Below are positions 33,354 through 43,989 of a DNA stretch of 64,000 bases, piece by piece. The position numbers and the translations under genes are program-made. The first letter of the stretch is position 1; the number at the start of each line of letters is the position of its first letter. Origin of the DNA: Rugalucina vietnamica (Eukaryota > Mollusca > Bivalvia > Lucinida > Lucinidae); NCBI GenBank assembly GCA_964017185.1, contig OZ024878.1, forward strand, positions 216,501 through 280,500, in the 5' to 3' direction. The notes beneath the pieces were generated by a model. That model did no database searches. It was not told where the DNA came from and worked only from the letters and a program-made list of their open reading frames with translations.

Positions 33354-33854
33354 CAGTACCTTAATTAATTTTTTAGCTTATAGGGTATTTACGCACCCCT
33401 TTTTCATTCAATTGCGTATCTGGAATTTTAATTGGGTAAGTTCAATTCTGTTACGCACTCTATTTTCAATCAATTGGGTAAAATGGAAAACAATTTGGTA
33501 AAAATGATGTTCGAGGTGTACTTTCCTTATTTTCATAGCATAAAATAAAAGGGAAGCATTGATTGGTTGAGAGAATTAACTAAAATCGCAGTCAACCAAC
33601 GAAAAAACAGAAAAGAAATGGCTTTCAATCGGTCGATTTGCGCATGTCCAATGACATTTTTGTTTAATGTAGACGGCGAAAGCCGTTGTGCGGCGCACAC
33701 CGATAAAAACCGGTACGCAATTGATTTTTCCGGTATTGCGTATCGGTGATTTCTTTTGCGTTTTCTTACGCTACCAGATCGTTATTAATTGCGTTTTTTC
33801 ATATTTTAATTGGGTAATTACGCAAATTTTATACGCAGCCTAATTAAGGTACTG
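33354..33854. mobile_element. MITE with CAGTACC ends, 501 bp
   Basis: The perfect 14-bp TIR CAGTACCTTAATTA is at 33354 and its complement ends at 33854. GCTATT lies directly before and directly after, which fits a 6-bp target duplication. Subterminal 'aattgggtaa' and 'acgcaa' words recur on both sides. The internal 60-codon frame is probably chance. A hAT-like assignment is possible but not proven. Confidence 0.85.
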
Positions 33855-34925
33855 GCTATTAGAATGCGTTTGACGTTGTCTAACCAATTGAATTGAGTGT
33901 TCAATGAGTGTTTAAAATGAGATAATGCTATTGCGCATACGGTTTTGATGACAAATTATTAGTGGTAGATTATTCTAACTTGGACCAGTATGATATTATG
34001 CGACACTCAACTTATATCAACTTAAAGTGGCATGACGCCAGTCTCGTCATAAACCATGTGTTGACCTCTTCAAACTTTAGAATAGTTTTCAAAAATTTCG
34101 ACTAAACTTGTTCAATATCAATAATTTCCTGTTCCAATGACTTTAAAACCATAAAGAAGGATTCGGTTTACCACTTTCTCAAACATTTCAATCTGGAAAT
34201 CTATTGGCAACAAAAACGACTGTGCTTCTTTCAAAAGACAAAACATTGCACGAGTTGATTGAGTAGTAGTTTGGGCTCAACCGTTGGAAATCTTAGCAGA
34301 TAAACTGCATTCCAACGTTTGGGAGATTATAGAAATGGCCTGTGGCGTTTTTTGTTTGTGTGTGAACAATGAATACTGTGAAATATCTCGACATCTCGTC
34401 AGAAACATGTAGATGAACAAGTAATTGAATTCTTACGACGACTTACCATGGTGGAAAAACAAACAGAACCACAGAAATAGTCGATCTCTACAAAGACGTT
34501 CACCTTGCAATGACAGCCATGACAGCTTGCTTGTTGTTTACATTAGAATGACGTCATGGAGATTTCTGAACTTAGCGTATCTGATAATAAGGATTTTCAA
34601 ACGAACGAAATCGTATAAAGAATTTCGGGTCACGTCGGTCTAAACCGATTTCGGTCAGGAAGCCTCGCTGGAAACGTATTTTACACCAAGCCCTTACACC
34701 TTCACTGTCCACAAGTAATCGTTTTAGCGTTGAAACCAAGGAAATTCAGGAACTTACTTCATGTTAATAAAATAATATTGGCTATTAAAAAAAGTCGCAA
34801 AGTGTTTGGGTCTTTTCACCTTTTACCGGCTACCACGTATCTATTGAAAACGCACGGTGCGGATAGTAAAATTGAAAGCCAAATAAAAATCATCAATATT
34901 CAACAGTGTCCAGCTTTTTAAATGT
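33855..34925. other. Spacer without recognised features
   Basis: Two plus-strand frames of 63-72 codons have no similarity I recognise and no clear splice context. Confidence 0.35.
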
Positions 34926-35010
34926 AAGCCTCCGTGATGCAGTAATTGCGCTGGCTCCCAAGCCAGTGCTATTTGTGGTTGGTTTGAGCACGGGTTATGG
35001 GGCACAATTA
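34926..35010 (+). repeat. tRNA-derived SINE-like segment
   Basis: 'tccgtgatgcagtaattgcg' resembles an A-box region. 'CTGGCTCCCAAGCCAG' forms an anticodon-like stem and loop, and 'ggttggtttgagcacgg' is a decayed B box. It is too degenerate to be a working tRNA. Confidence 0.5.
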
Positions 35011-35884
35011 ATTGATTCTTTATTGCTATAAGCGGCTTTGATTTGAGCAGCTACTTCCATTTCTGGTTCAATACATGCAAAATCATTTTGTCAAAACATG
35101 AACTATATCTTAAACTGCATCTTAACATGTTTTTGTCTTAAAATGATTGACTGTAATTAAATTTGATTATAAAAACTGAGGAACTATTTTTTTATTATGA
35201 CTATATCGAAAGGGTGGTCGGCTTTGAAAGCTATCAATAAAAAACTTCTATAAAACTACGATACAAAAAGTTGTGTTGCAAAATTTTATCTATTTTTTTT
35301 TTATACGATAAATATAATGTTATTTTATGTTACCGCATCATTTTTACTTTTTTTCCATGTTTTTTGCGCTGCGTGTGTAAAATCCCTCGCAGACAGTCCT
35401 TTCGATTTTTCAACGTTGCTTTAGAACTCTTCGCGTACTTATCTATGATGACTTATCTGACCTAGATTCCTACTATAATCTAAAATTAGATGACCGTGTT
35501 AGAGTAAAACCTAGATTATGTCTAATAGTTTGTGGAATTTCGGGGGCTATTTGTATATCTGTACATGTAGATATCGTTCACATGTACATGAAACAAGCAC
35601 ATTCTGGATGTTTCGCGAACCCTGGGAAATTGGAATCCCGTTTTGTTTTTTCAGTGTCAACTCAGTCGCTAAAACATAGATTTCTTTTGTTGGACTTAAT
35701 TGGGGATCAAAGATCAGATAAATCTACCACAGCTCAACATCAGTAAATCTACGGATACTTTCCCTTGTACAGACTGATAATTATACAAAATGCTTTTGCA
35801 AAAACTTAAGTTCGCGTTAATGTGGGTACCCATATCAAAGAAAAACTTTGCGGGTTTTTAAGTGACCAAACACGTTATGGGTAA
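35011..35884. other. AT-rich spacer
   Basis: No coding or repeat structure is recognised. Confidence 0.4.
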
Positions 35885-36025
35885 ATTTTATATTACTGAT
35901 CGTTCCAATGCGATACTTCTGTTGTGGTTCTAATTGTTTTGTGTTTTCGAGTCGGATTTTTGTGCTGTTTGAGCCTGATGTACGTTTTCATATTTTGTTC
36001 AGTTCGGGTAACTGAGTGGCCAGTC
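35885..36025 (+). repeat. Repeat A fragment
   Basis: 'attactgatcgttccaatgc', 'gatgtacgttttcat' and 'gggtaactgagtggcc' match the middle of repeat A, with more divergence than the copies at 3036 and 27731. Confidence 0.65.
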
Positions 36026-36139
36026 AACAAAGAAAATGCGGAATTACGTTGATCAATTTTGACCGGCTACCAGAGGCGATGCCACATGAGAAAAATGGGT
36101 AACAAAACGCAATAATGGTTTTGGTGCTGAACTCATTTT

Positions 36140-36365
36140 TAAGTTTTAAGCCACTCGCCTTGTAAAACATGGGTCATGGGCTCAGTCCCGGACTTCTCTA
36201 GTCCTTCGGACCGAGACTTTCACAGACAAATGTGTTACTAAACGTATAACAGTAGTGGGTACGTGTTGAACTCGTTATAATTTATAAGCCACTAGCCTTG
36301 TAAAACAGGGGTCGATGGTTCGATCCCGGGATTCTCCAGTCACCCTTCAAAGATTTTAAATCGAG
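36140..36365 (+). repeat. Pair of tRNA-derived SINE-like segments
   Basis: Two related segments begin with 'aagccactcgccttgtaaaa' near 36152 and 'aagccactagccttgtaaaa' near 36282. The second has a good B box, GGTTCGATCCC. Spacing is about 130 bp, so this may be a tandem or dimeric SINE. Confidence 0.6.
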
Positions 36366-37880
36366 ATTCCTTCTCTCAGTGACCTTAATCTGTGAGTGGG
36401 TCGTTGAACAACAAATCAAATGAGTATTTGCATTGCAACTTTAGAATATATTTAACAAATACATGTGTGGTCAACGTAAAATTACTTAATTTATTTTATG
36501 TAAGTAGTTTAGACATGTCATTGTTTATTTTAGTGCATCAATAAACCAGAAAGACTAAAATTTTATTTTATTTTATCTTTTAATATTTTTTTAATCCTTG
36601 TAGTGTGTATTTGCTTCATCCGCCAAAGTAATGACTTTAATTATGCATAATTAGGGAAAAATCATTTGTTTGCAGAAGGTGTCCAATCTTTTGCTGTCAA
36701 AGTGTAGCCTATAAATGTTGGTTATAGACGCGATTCAAAATGTGTATTGAGTATCATCATAGCCATCTCTGATCATACGTTTTGGTTTGCCAGCGCTTTC
36801 TCTTTGCTCTGTCCCAGAGCAATTTTAACTTGTAAGCAATTTTCCTTGATTACCGGCAATCGTAGGTTCATCAAGGTTATGCTGTGTTTAGGCTGGAAAT
36901 TTTGCTTTGTCGAATGTTAAATCCAAGTGTTTTCACATTCAAACCTGAGATATGTGAATTCATCACATTCACATTTTTGTGTCGCCGTGAGAAAATTGTT
37001 ACGATGTGCGTATTAAACGAACTGTTACTACATTCGAGGTCCAAGATTCAGTATACAAATGAGACACACGGCAGTTTGTGATACGTAGCTAATCTGTCCC
37101 CAATGGTCCCGAATGTTTTTTTAAAAATCGGCGTCGCTTTAGTTTCTTCTTCTTTTTTTCTAAGTTTCAGAGGAGAAACTCTTTGCGAGCTATGGGTATT
37201 TTCCATGCGACTGTCAAGGTTTATCATGCCTTTTTTGATTGGTTGGCTGGGTGATATTTGCCCCATCTGAACTCTTCAGACATTGTGTTTAGAATAATGA
37301 ATGCGTATTTCCACATTGTACATATAACAGTCGCTCATAAACTCCGAGAAACTAGAATCGCTCACTCGTTCACGGTGCACGATAAGAAACTACCTCATCT
37401 AAAATCTATCTTGTAGCTGCTTCAACATACAGTCAAAGCATTGAAAGGAAAGCCTGAATGTTTTTGAAATTATGTCTGAAAGTCAAATTTAGTTTGATGC
37501 AACTGAATTTAACGACCGTTGGTTACTAAATGCACAATCATCACATTTAGCCTGTTTGGCCTGATTCTACTTTCGCTTTCACCTTGGATACAGGGCACAG
37601 CCGATTGCAGAGAAACGGTTGTTGGTTTTTAACTATCACCTCGGGTAAACGTTCAACGGCAAAAAACTGATAGCCTGACATTCTTAGATTTCTATTTCAT
37701 TAACAATAAATCTCGCGTAAACTAAAAACAGGAAACGCGGATATAATTCACCATGTTTTACACTGACCACTGACGGTGGTCAATTTGCAGTATACCAGGT
37801 GTGATTAAGCACGTCACACAGCATGCATAAAGCGTGTTGCACATGCTAGTTTACAAAGCGGTAAAATACGTACATGTAAA
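36366..37880. other. Spacer without recognised features
   Basis: Short open frames (36884-37081 plus, 37048-37266 minus) show no family resemblance. Confidence 0.35.
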
Positions 37881-37882
37881 CC

Positions 37883-37942
37883 ACTGTCAGTGTCGGAATG
37901 ATTAGAACGTGAACTGTCAGTGTCGGATTGATTAGAACGTGA
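37883..37942. repeat. 30-bp tandem duplication
   Basis: 'actgtcagtgtcgga' with 'tgattagaacgtga' occurs twice, at 37883 and 37913. On the minus strand it adds a repeated Ser/Asp-rich decapeptide to a 77-codon frame (37814-38047). Confidence 0.85.
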
Positions 37943-38105
37943 AATGTTTAAAAAATGCATCCCCGATAAAAGTATGGTCATGTCTGCTAGCATTCCCGCC
38001 TCGGAATGAAACACCGTCAAAAACGCACCGTATGCAAGGACAATCAAACACGGGCGCTTCCTGGTAAGTTCTTCTGACCGTCTGAAGTAGCCAATCTATC
38101 CAGAA

Positions 38106-38534
38106 GTGGGCAAAAAAATGGTATACAAGAGATCTTTCATCACGATCTGCGATATTTTCCTGTTTTCTTCTCTAAACGGCAAGCGTATTTCGTGTTGTCA
38201 AAAGCCTATCAATCTACTGTTGACGTTATATTGTCATAACGAAGATCAAGATAGGCGCCGCAAAAGATTTGCTTTCTATATTTATCTTGTGGCAGTGACT
38301 CCTATTAATTATTGTAACATATTATTTTTTCAATCTGCATTATGCCGTCAATCTGCAGTTGTGACTAAGAGCCTAAACCAAGGCCAATCCGGAACGAGGC
38401 AGGGCCAAATCGGAACAAGGGTGGGCCAAATCGGAACAGGGGAGGGCCAAATCGGAACAGGGGAGGGCCAGTTGGAAATTGCAGATAGAGTACTAGAACC
38501 GTGGTTTTCTAGGAAAAATGAGATATCAATATAG
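38106..38534 (+). CDS. ORF with 7-residue tandem repeat, unknown
   Basis: This open frame of 142 codons starts at ATG 38106. Residues about 91-125 are four to five copies of a heptapeptide (GQIGTGE type) encoded by a 21-bp minisatellite at 38382-38466, so the repeat preserves the frame. The N-terminal part has basic and hydrophobic patches but no recognised domain ('TICDIFLFSS', 'FYIYLVAVTPI'). No splice context or homology supports expression. It may be a chance frame through a 3n minisatellite, or an exon of an unknown gene. Confidence 0.25.
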   Translation: MGKKMVYKRSFITICDIFLFSSLNGKRISCCQKPINLLLTLYCHNEDQDRRRKRFAFYIYLVAVTPINYCNILFFQSALCRQSAVVTKSLNQGQSGTRQGQIGTRVGQIGTGEGQIGTGEGQLEIADRVLEPWFSRKNEISI

Positions 38535-38574
38535 TAGAATATGATAAAGAAAACATGTATTCATTACATTTATA

Positions 38575-39110
38575 TCCACATTTGAATATATTATTCAAAT
38601 ATTTGAGGAAATATACATGCCCTTAATTTGCTAATACTAAAGAAGACCTTGATACATTCTTCAAATATTTGAGAAAACATATATTCATCAAATGTTTTTT
38701 CCAAACCAGAAGGACTTGATATATTCTTCAAATATTTGAGAAAAGATATATTCATCAAATCTTTTCGAAATCAGAAGGACTTGATATACTCTTCAAATAT
38801 TTGAGAAAACATATATTCATCAAATCTTTTCCAAATCAGGAGGACTTGATATATTCTTCAAATATTTGAGAAAACACATATTCATCAAATCTTTTCGAAA
38901 TCAGAAGGACTTGACATATTCTTCAAATATTTGAGAAAACATATATTCATCAAATCTTTTCGAAATCAGAAGGACTTGGTGTATTCTTCAAATATTTGAG
39001 AAAACATATATTCATCAAATGTTTTTCGAAATCAGAAGGACTTGGTGTATTCTTCAAATATTTGAGAAAACATATATTCATCAATTGTTTTTCGATTAGT
39101 AGTTACACTT
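38575..39110. repeat. 65-bp tandem array
   Basis: 'aggacttg' markers at 38711, 38776, 38841, 38906, 38971 and 39037 give a period of 65-66 bp. Each unit contains the palindromic 'tcaaatatttga' and 'atattcatcaaat'. More divergent units extend to both sides, for about eight copies in all. Confidence 0.93.
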
Positions 39111-39269
39111 GAATCGTTAAAAGAGTAATATACATGTATTTTTCAAATATATGATAATATATATGCGTTTTACAACAAAAGATACAAGTAGTAAGTACAT
39201 TACCCGTGTTTAAGCCATATAAGTATATGTCGTTATCAAATATTTTAAAACCATCTACATTTTATCTAG

Positions 39270-39365
39270 CTTCTGATTGCGAAACATTCTTTAATATTTG
39301 GAAAAATAAGTCAGTTGCTTCTGATTGCGAAACATTCTTTAATATTTGGAAAAATAAGTCAGTTG
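39270..39365. repeat. Exact 48-bp tandem duplication
   Basis: A 48-bp block starting 'cttctgattgcgaaacattc' at 39270 is repeated without change at 39318. Identity suggests a recent event. Confidence 0.93.
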
Positions 39366-39418
39366 CATGTAAGCCTTGCCCAAGGCTTAGAAATTTAAAA
39401 AAAAGAATATTTCTGACT

Positions 39419-39419
<1 letters not shown>

Positions 39420-39512
<93 letters not shown>

Positions 39513-39513
39513 T
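39420..39513. repeat. Poly(T) and (ATT)n tract
   Basis: About 39 T residues are followed by about 18 ATT units. Poly-Tyr and poly-Ile frames here are artefacts. Confidence 0.97.
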
Positions 39514-39796
39514 CAAAATTACTATTTTCAACCTTTGTGGCTAGTCTATAGACCATGGCTCGATTTCTAATTCTCAGCCAATTCAACATGATAAACGTAC
39601 AGAAATAGACTTGCCAAGGGATGCAACACTTAAAGATGAATTAAAATATAGATACTGTTATATTGTTTTCATAGAAAAGGCAGTAATTAGCTGACTAGTA
39701 GCTAGTCTATTGCAGGTGTATTTAATCTTGTGCTCTTTTACTCCTACAAATCTCGTTTGTATGTACAAATATTAGACTCCGTTATCAAACATCAAA

Positions 39797-40006
39797 TGAG
39801 CCTGTGCCTGAGAAAACAAACAATTTTGGTTTCCGAACAGATCCGGCATAAACCAGCCTGTACAGACACAGAAGATGGCTGGAGGGTGGAAATTTTGGAT
39901 TTAGAAAGTCGATTAATTGTCCTATCAATGTAGGGAAAACAAATGCGCTGATCAGCTTCGCAGTTTTCGCCATTACAGATTGTATGGTTTCTCATGTGGC
40001 GGTTCA
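39797..40006 (-). mobile_element. Hairpin MITE, copy 5, hairpin arm deleted
   Basis: The ends are TGAGCCTGTGCCTGAGAAAA and the complement ending GTGGCGGTTCA. AA lies on both sides, consistent with a 2-bp TT/AA target duplication. One arm of the internal palindrome is largely missing after 'cagcttcgcagtttt', giving 210 bp. Confidence 0.82.
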
Positions 40007-40272
40007 AAATGTCTAGTCTGTTAGTGCAAACAGTAATGCACTAGTAACCACGGCCGCCAGCCCCGGGGAATAGCGGGGACTTTGACTTTTGGTCCATCAA
40101 ATCCGCGCTAAAAGGCCCACCCGGCGGGGACTGCTCTTTGGTAAAACACTGCTGTCTTCCCCGGCCTGCTATCTTTTCAATTCACGGCTCTTTTTATCTA
40201 TATAAAGCAACCCCCCCCGCTCTGCCGTGGCTTCGCATTCAGAATATTTTGTTTATGATTTATGAATTTATG
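40007..40272. other. GC-rich patch
   Basis: Positions 40050-40220 are rich in CCCC/GGGG words ('ccccggggaatagcgggg'). This is probably a fragment of another dispersed repeat. Confidence 0.35.
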
Positions 40273-40276
40273 CAAA

Positions 40277-40319
<43 letters not shown>

Positions 40320-40349
40320 ATTAAATAAATAAATAAATGAATAAATAAA
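40273..40349. repeat. (AAAT)n microsatellite
   Basis: About 18 units of AAAT, with two interruptions. Confidence 0.95.
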
Positions 40350-40465
40350 ACTAAGCCGAGTCCATAGGAGAAAAAACGCGCCAGCTTGTTTCTGAATTTA
40401 AATGTCAATACAGGAAAAATAGTAAAACGTGAAAGCAATGACCATGTCACAACAATGTCTTTTAC

Positions 40466-40668
40466 AGAGTAGTAGCATCGCAGGTTCCACCCGCACAGGT
40501 CGTGGAACGAGAAACAAGCGTAGCCTCTGGAACCGTGTTTAGGTGAACACCAAAGTCACTGACAAGGATGTGTCGATGCAACACGTTTCTGTACGCAAAC
40601 ACATGAATGCCCATTTGACATGTTTGAGAGCAAAGCCAAAATGCAAAAAACAGCGAACAGACAAACAT
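40466..40668 (-). CDS. Possible signal-peptide exon, unknown protein
   Basis: On the minus strand an ATG at 40668 starts 'MFVCSLFFAFWLCSQTC', a typical signal sequence. About 50 residues follow, with two cysteines near the end ('TTCAGGTCDA'). A possible GTAAAA donor lies at 40465. The open frame also extends 21 codons upstream. The layout fits the first coding exon of a secreted or membrane protein, but no partner exon was found, so this is tentative. Confidence 0.3.
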
Positions 40669-40739
40669 TTGATTATGTTTGTTTGACTTGGTGCTAAATG
40701 AGTTATGGTCGTTTCTAGATGTTGCCTCCATTTAGTTGG

Positions 40740-41443
40740 CATTCAGTGTCAAAAATTGCAAATGTTTTTAAAATATACCCGACAAAAAAAACATTGATAA
40801 GATTTCCCTTTAAGTTCTTCATTGGTTAATGAACAAAATTCAAAATTTTCTTATTTCGTATCGAATTTTGATAAAATTCACGTTTCGAGTACTCGAATAT
40901 CTGTTCTTAACCAGTCTATAAAAAAAGACATCAATGCAGCCGGCAAACATGCTTTGAATATACGGAACCAATGCTGTTGTCTTTATTAACACCAATTTGA
41001 TCGGCCATGATCGTATCAGATCATAAAAAATATGCTTTAACGTTTTGCGGTTTATAAGGTTTATCTCCGGTATGCAATTGTTGTTGAAAAACGCGTCAAA
41101 TGACATGAGATGCCAAGCCCGTAGAGCCTGTGTTTGAAAAAAAGAAAAAAAGTAAAAGATGGAACGAATATGTGTCTCGGTATCTTAAGGTGTACTCAAA
41201 AGATTCCAAACATCATGAACTTTCCGATCACAACGACGTCCTAAAGTCACGTTGACATCATCTATTTAGATATGCAACGTCACGTTTCTCGCGTAAACGT
41301 TGTGTACATGTAGTATTATGGTGATAAGTCAATAGAAATTATACTTTTTACATAAATTGTGACCAAATGCAATGTCTGTCAGGCATTGAGATGCCAGGAA
41401 TAAGCATTTACAAACCTTCCTTTGCGTATTTAAGGGTACATAA
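40740..41443. other. Spacer without recognised features
   Basis: No gene was found. The word 'aacgtcacgtttctcgcgt' near 41275 recurs in related form near 42428, so parts of 41160-42480 may belong to one repeat. Confidence 0.35.
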
Positions 41444-41645
41444 TAAAAACGTTATTAAATGAATATCGTAAATTCTAACACGACGTTATCGTTATCCCCA
41501 ATGAATCTAATGGAAACGTCACCGTGTGCAAATTTGTGATAATTTACTAGAAACAAAATCACGCGCGTAAGTTGGCGTATTTTTGACGTCGCACATAGAC
41601 ATTTATGTCCGCCGAGAAGGAGTCCACCGGAAAACATTTTAAAAT
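41444..41645 (-). repeat. Repeat shared with 61978-62150
   Basis: In reverse complement this matches 61978-62150. It shares 'ggcggacat(a/g)aatg.ttatgt', 'gttccattag.ttca.tgggg'-like words and 'gataacgtcg'. Confidence 0.6.
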
Positions 41646-42497
41646 GAAAGCATTTATTTATTAGTCGTGTTTTAATCGAAATAATATTACTTAACGGTGA
41701 ATTATCTTTTATCAACACGTGATGTTGTCGGGCAGGTGCGATAATTAATTCACTCCGAGCCATTCACTCCGAGCTGCAACGTCGTGAACTAATCGCAATC
41801 TGCCCTCCAACATTCCGCGTTAATCACGGATATTCACCGTAAAGTAAAAGTATTTCTTAACTATTCATTTAATAACCTATTAATATTCAATAGACCAGAA
41901 TGTTTTCCATGGAAACTTATGTCATATTCAATAGTTTAGAACGTTATGTCTATGGAATTTTCTATCACTTGTCACGGGTCCAAGGAAGCACGTTCCCGGC
42001 GGGACTACTTTCGCTGATCGGTCGCCATTGCAGCCATTTTCCTTTTCCACTTTAACTGAACAAACGGCGGAACTAGAATACTTAAGTGACCGTCTCACTG
42101 AATCGTAAGCCATCTTACGACTGTGCAATCATAGGTGTTATGATAAAACTGCGTATGTAAATTCTGTAAAATGTTTTCAAACGTGTTTCTTCTTTCCTAA
42201 ATTGCATATTGGGGTCAAAGAAATGACCCCGAAATTAATATTTAGACAATCTTATAGTTATCTTAAGCGCAGAATTCGTCGCATAGTCAATACATAAAAT
42301 TTCATCTTACTTGAAGACAAATTCCTGTAATTTCGGACAAAAATAAAGTGTTTGCACTCCAATTTTCTAACATTTTCATGAAATTTGCGACCGCAACATT
42401 GTCAAAAAGTCACATCGATTTTGATGCAACGTCACACTTCTCGCGTTAACGTTGATAAATATTTCCCGCCAGAGCGTTGCAGATAGTTGCCAACTTT
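41646..42497. other. Spacer without recognised features
   Basis: Nothing certain is visible. A 66-codon minus-strand frame (41928-42128) has no known similarity. Confidence 0.35.
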
Positions 42498-42593
42498 TTT
42501 ATCATATGACGTCGCTGTTTTCCAGTGGATAACGTCATGTAATAAAAGTGTTTATCATATGACGCCGCTGTTTTCCAGTGGATAACGTCATGT
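42498..42593. repeat. 53-bp direct duplication
   Basis: 'tttatcatatgacg.cgctg' followed by 'ttttccagtggataacgtca' occurs at 42498-42540 and 42551-42593. Confidence 0.9.
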
Positions 42594-42745
42594 CGTAAAA
42601 ATCGTGTACCACACGTGTAATAACACTTTTGCGGGAATACGTAACGTCATTGACGACGTCCGTAACAACAGTGTAAATTTTCATTGGAAATATGTCCACT
42701 TTAAAAGCGATAAAAACCTATTTTAGAAGTCATATGATAAAACGA

Positions 42746-42838
42746 ATCTTACACTCGTGGTCATTTAATATGAAATTTATTACACTCGCCGAAGGCTCGT
42801 TTAATAAATTTCATATGAAATGACCACGAGTGTAAGAT
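42746..42838. repeat. 37-bp-arm palindrome
   Basis: The left arm begins 'atcttacactcgtggtcatt' and the right arm ends 'aatgaccacgagtgtaagat'. The loop is about 19 bp ('cactcgccgaaggctcg'). The arms differ at one or two positions. Confidence 0.9.
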
Positions 42839-43074
42839 CCTCTATTTTGACCAAACGTGTATTACTTGAATACTTTTGCGGGAAAACGAATCTTAAACTC
42901 GTCATTTCATTGAAATGCGAAAACATGGCATAATCGTGTTGCGTTGTGTTTGGCTGAGTATAACTACCAAAGTAAGGATGGTTTGACTTGAACCAGTTTT
43001 CTAGGCAGGCTCAGACATTAGCCTAATCAGATGAACATTCAGCACCCAGTAACTGAATTTGAAACGGAACAGGT

Positions 43075-43225
43075 TGATGCAATATTTCACGAAGGTAGGG
43101 GGCAATGGAGAACGGTAATTTGACGATTATGTCAATTTTACAGGCATTAATGCGAGAATGTCTGGGTCGTGACTATGTGGGAAAACAAAGTAAGGATGCC
43201 TTCAGTTTTTGCCACAAACCCTTAC
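43075..43225 (+). repeat. Left arm of a 3.5-kb-spaced inverted repeat
   Basis: This segment ('atttcacgaaggtag', 'gtctgggtcgtgac', 'gaaaacaaagtaaggatg') is found in reverse complement at about 46695-46850. The LINE at 43990-45415 lies between the arms. Confidence 0.75.
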
Positions 43226-43912
43226 CTTGTGTCAGAAATTATATATTTCATTTTAACACACATCGCCTATATAGCCAATGGTAAAAAACGTGTTATATTG
43301 TGCAACAATTTCACTGGGCGAATAAGCGTGACGTTACTTTGCGGCATTTGTGACGTCAGCTATCCAACAAAGCAGCGTTAGACGGTGAAACGTGGTTTTA
43401 GCGCACAACAAACGTAATAAGTGTATGTAAATACCAGCATTACAGTCAAATATTTGGCGGGATATCTACAATGCAATGGCGGAAAGCTGAACGATATCGA
43501 CGGTTTCAGCAACATTTATTCCGTTTATTGTGTGTTAGAATCGAAATAGATCAGCTCTAGCAGTGAATTGTTGAGTAAGAATTCACTGTTTGGAGGTCAG
43601 TTGTAAAGAAGATCAAATCACGAGCGCGTATTTCTTAATTGAAAAATGATATTCCTTACGGTGGACACTTTTGTAGACTAGGAAATCCTGTGACCGTTAA
43701 AGCTTAAGTGAGAGGGGCTAAGTGATTTTTGCATACTTTTGCACCTGTTTCTTGTATACGTCTTCCACACGCTTCCAAAACGTTTTGTTTCGTTTGTCAA
43801 TGACAGCAAACGTCCCAGTCAAAATTTTAGTAATGTCGGACAGAGCCAACGTTTCCTAGTTGTTTATCGGCACTTTAGGGAACTCAAGTGTTTTTAAGCA
43901 ATCTACACGGTG
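43226..43912. other. Spacer without recognised features
   Basis: No coding or repeat structure is recognised. Confidence 0.4.
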
Positions 43913-43985
43913 AAGGTAGATATCGAATCCAGGACCTCTCTCTCTGGTACCCTATTCTACCATTACGCCACCGCGCTCCCCACTT
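43913..43985 (-). repeat. tRNA-like SINE fragment
   Basis: On the minus strand 'gcggtggcgtaatggtagaa' resembles an A-box arm. 'ggtcctggattcgatat' follows as a decayed B box, about 40 bp further on. The LINE fragment begins immediately beyond it on the plus strand. Confidence 0.5.
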
Positions 43986-43989
43986 CCCA

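Noticed and set aside
38575-39110. CRISPR-like array
   Set aside because: The whole 65-bp unit is repeated, with no variable spacers between conserved repeats. The DNA is animal.
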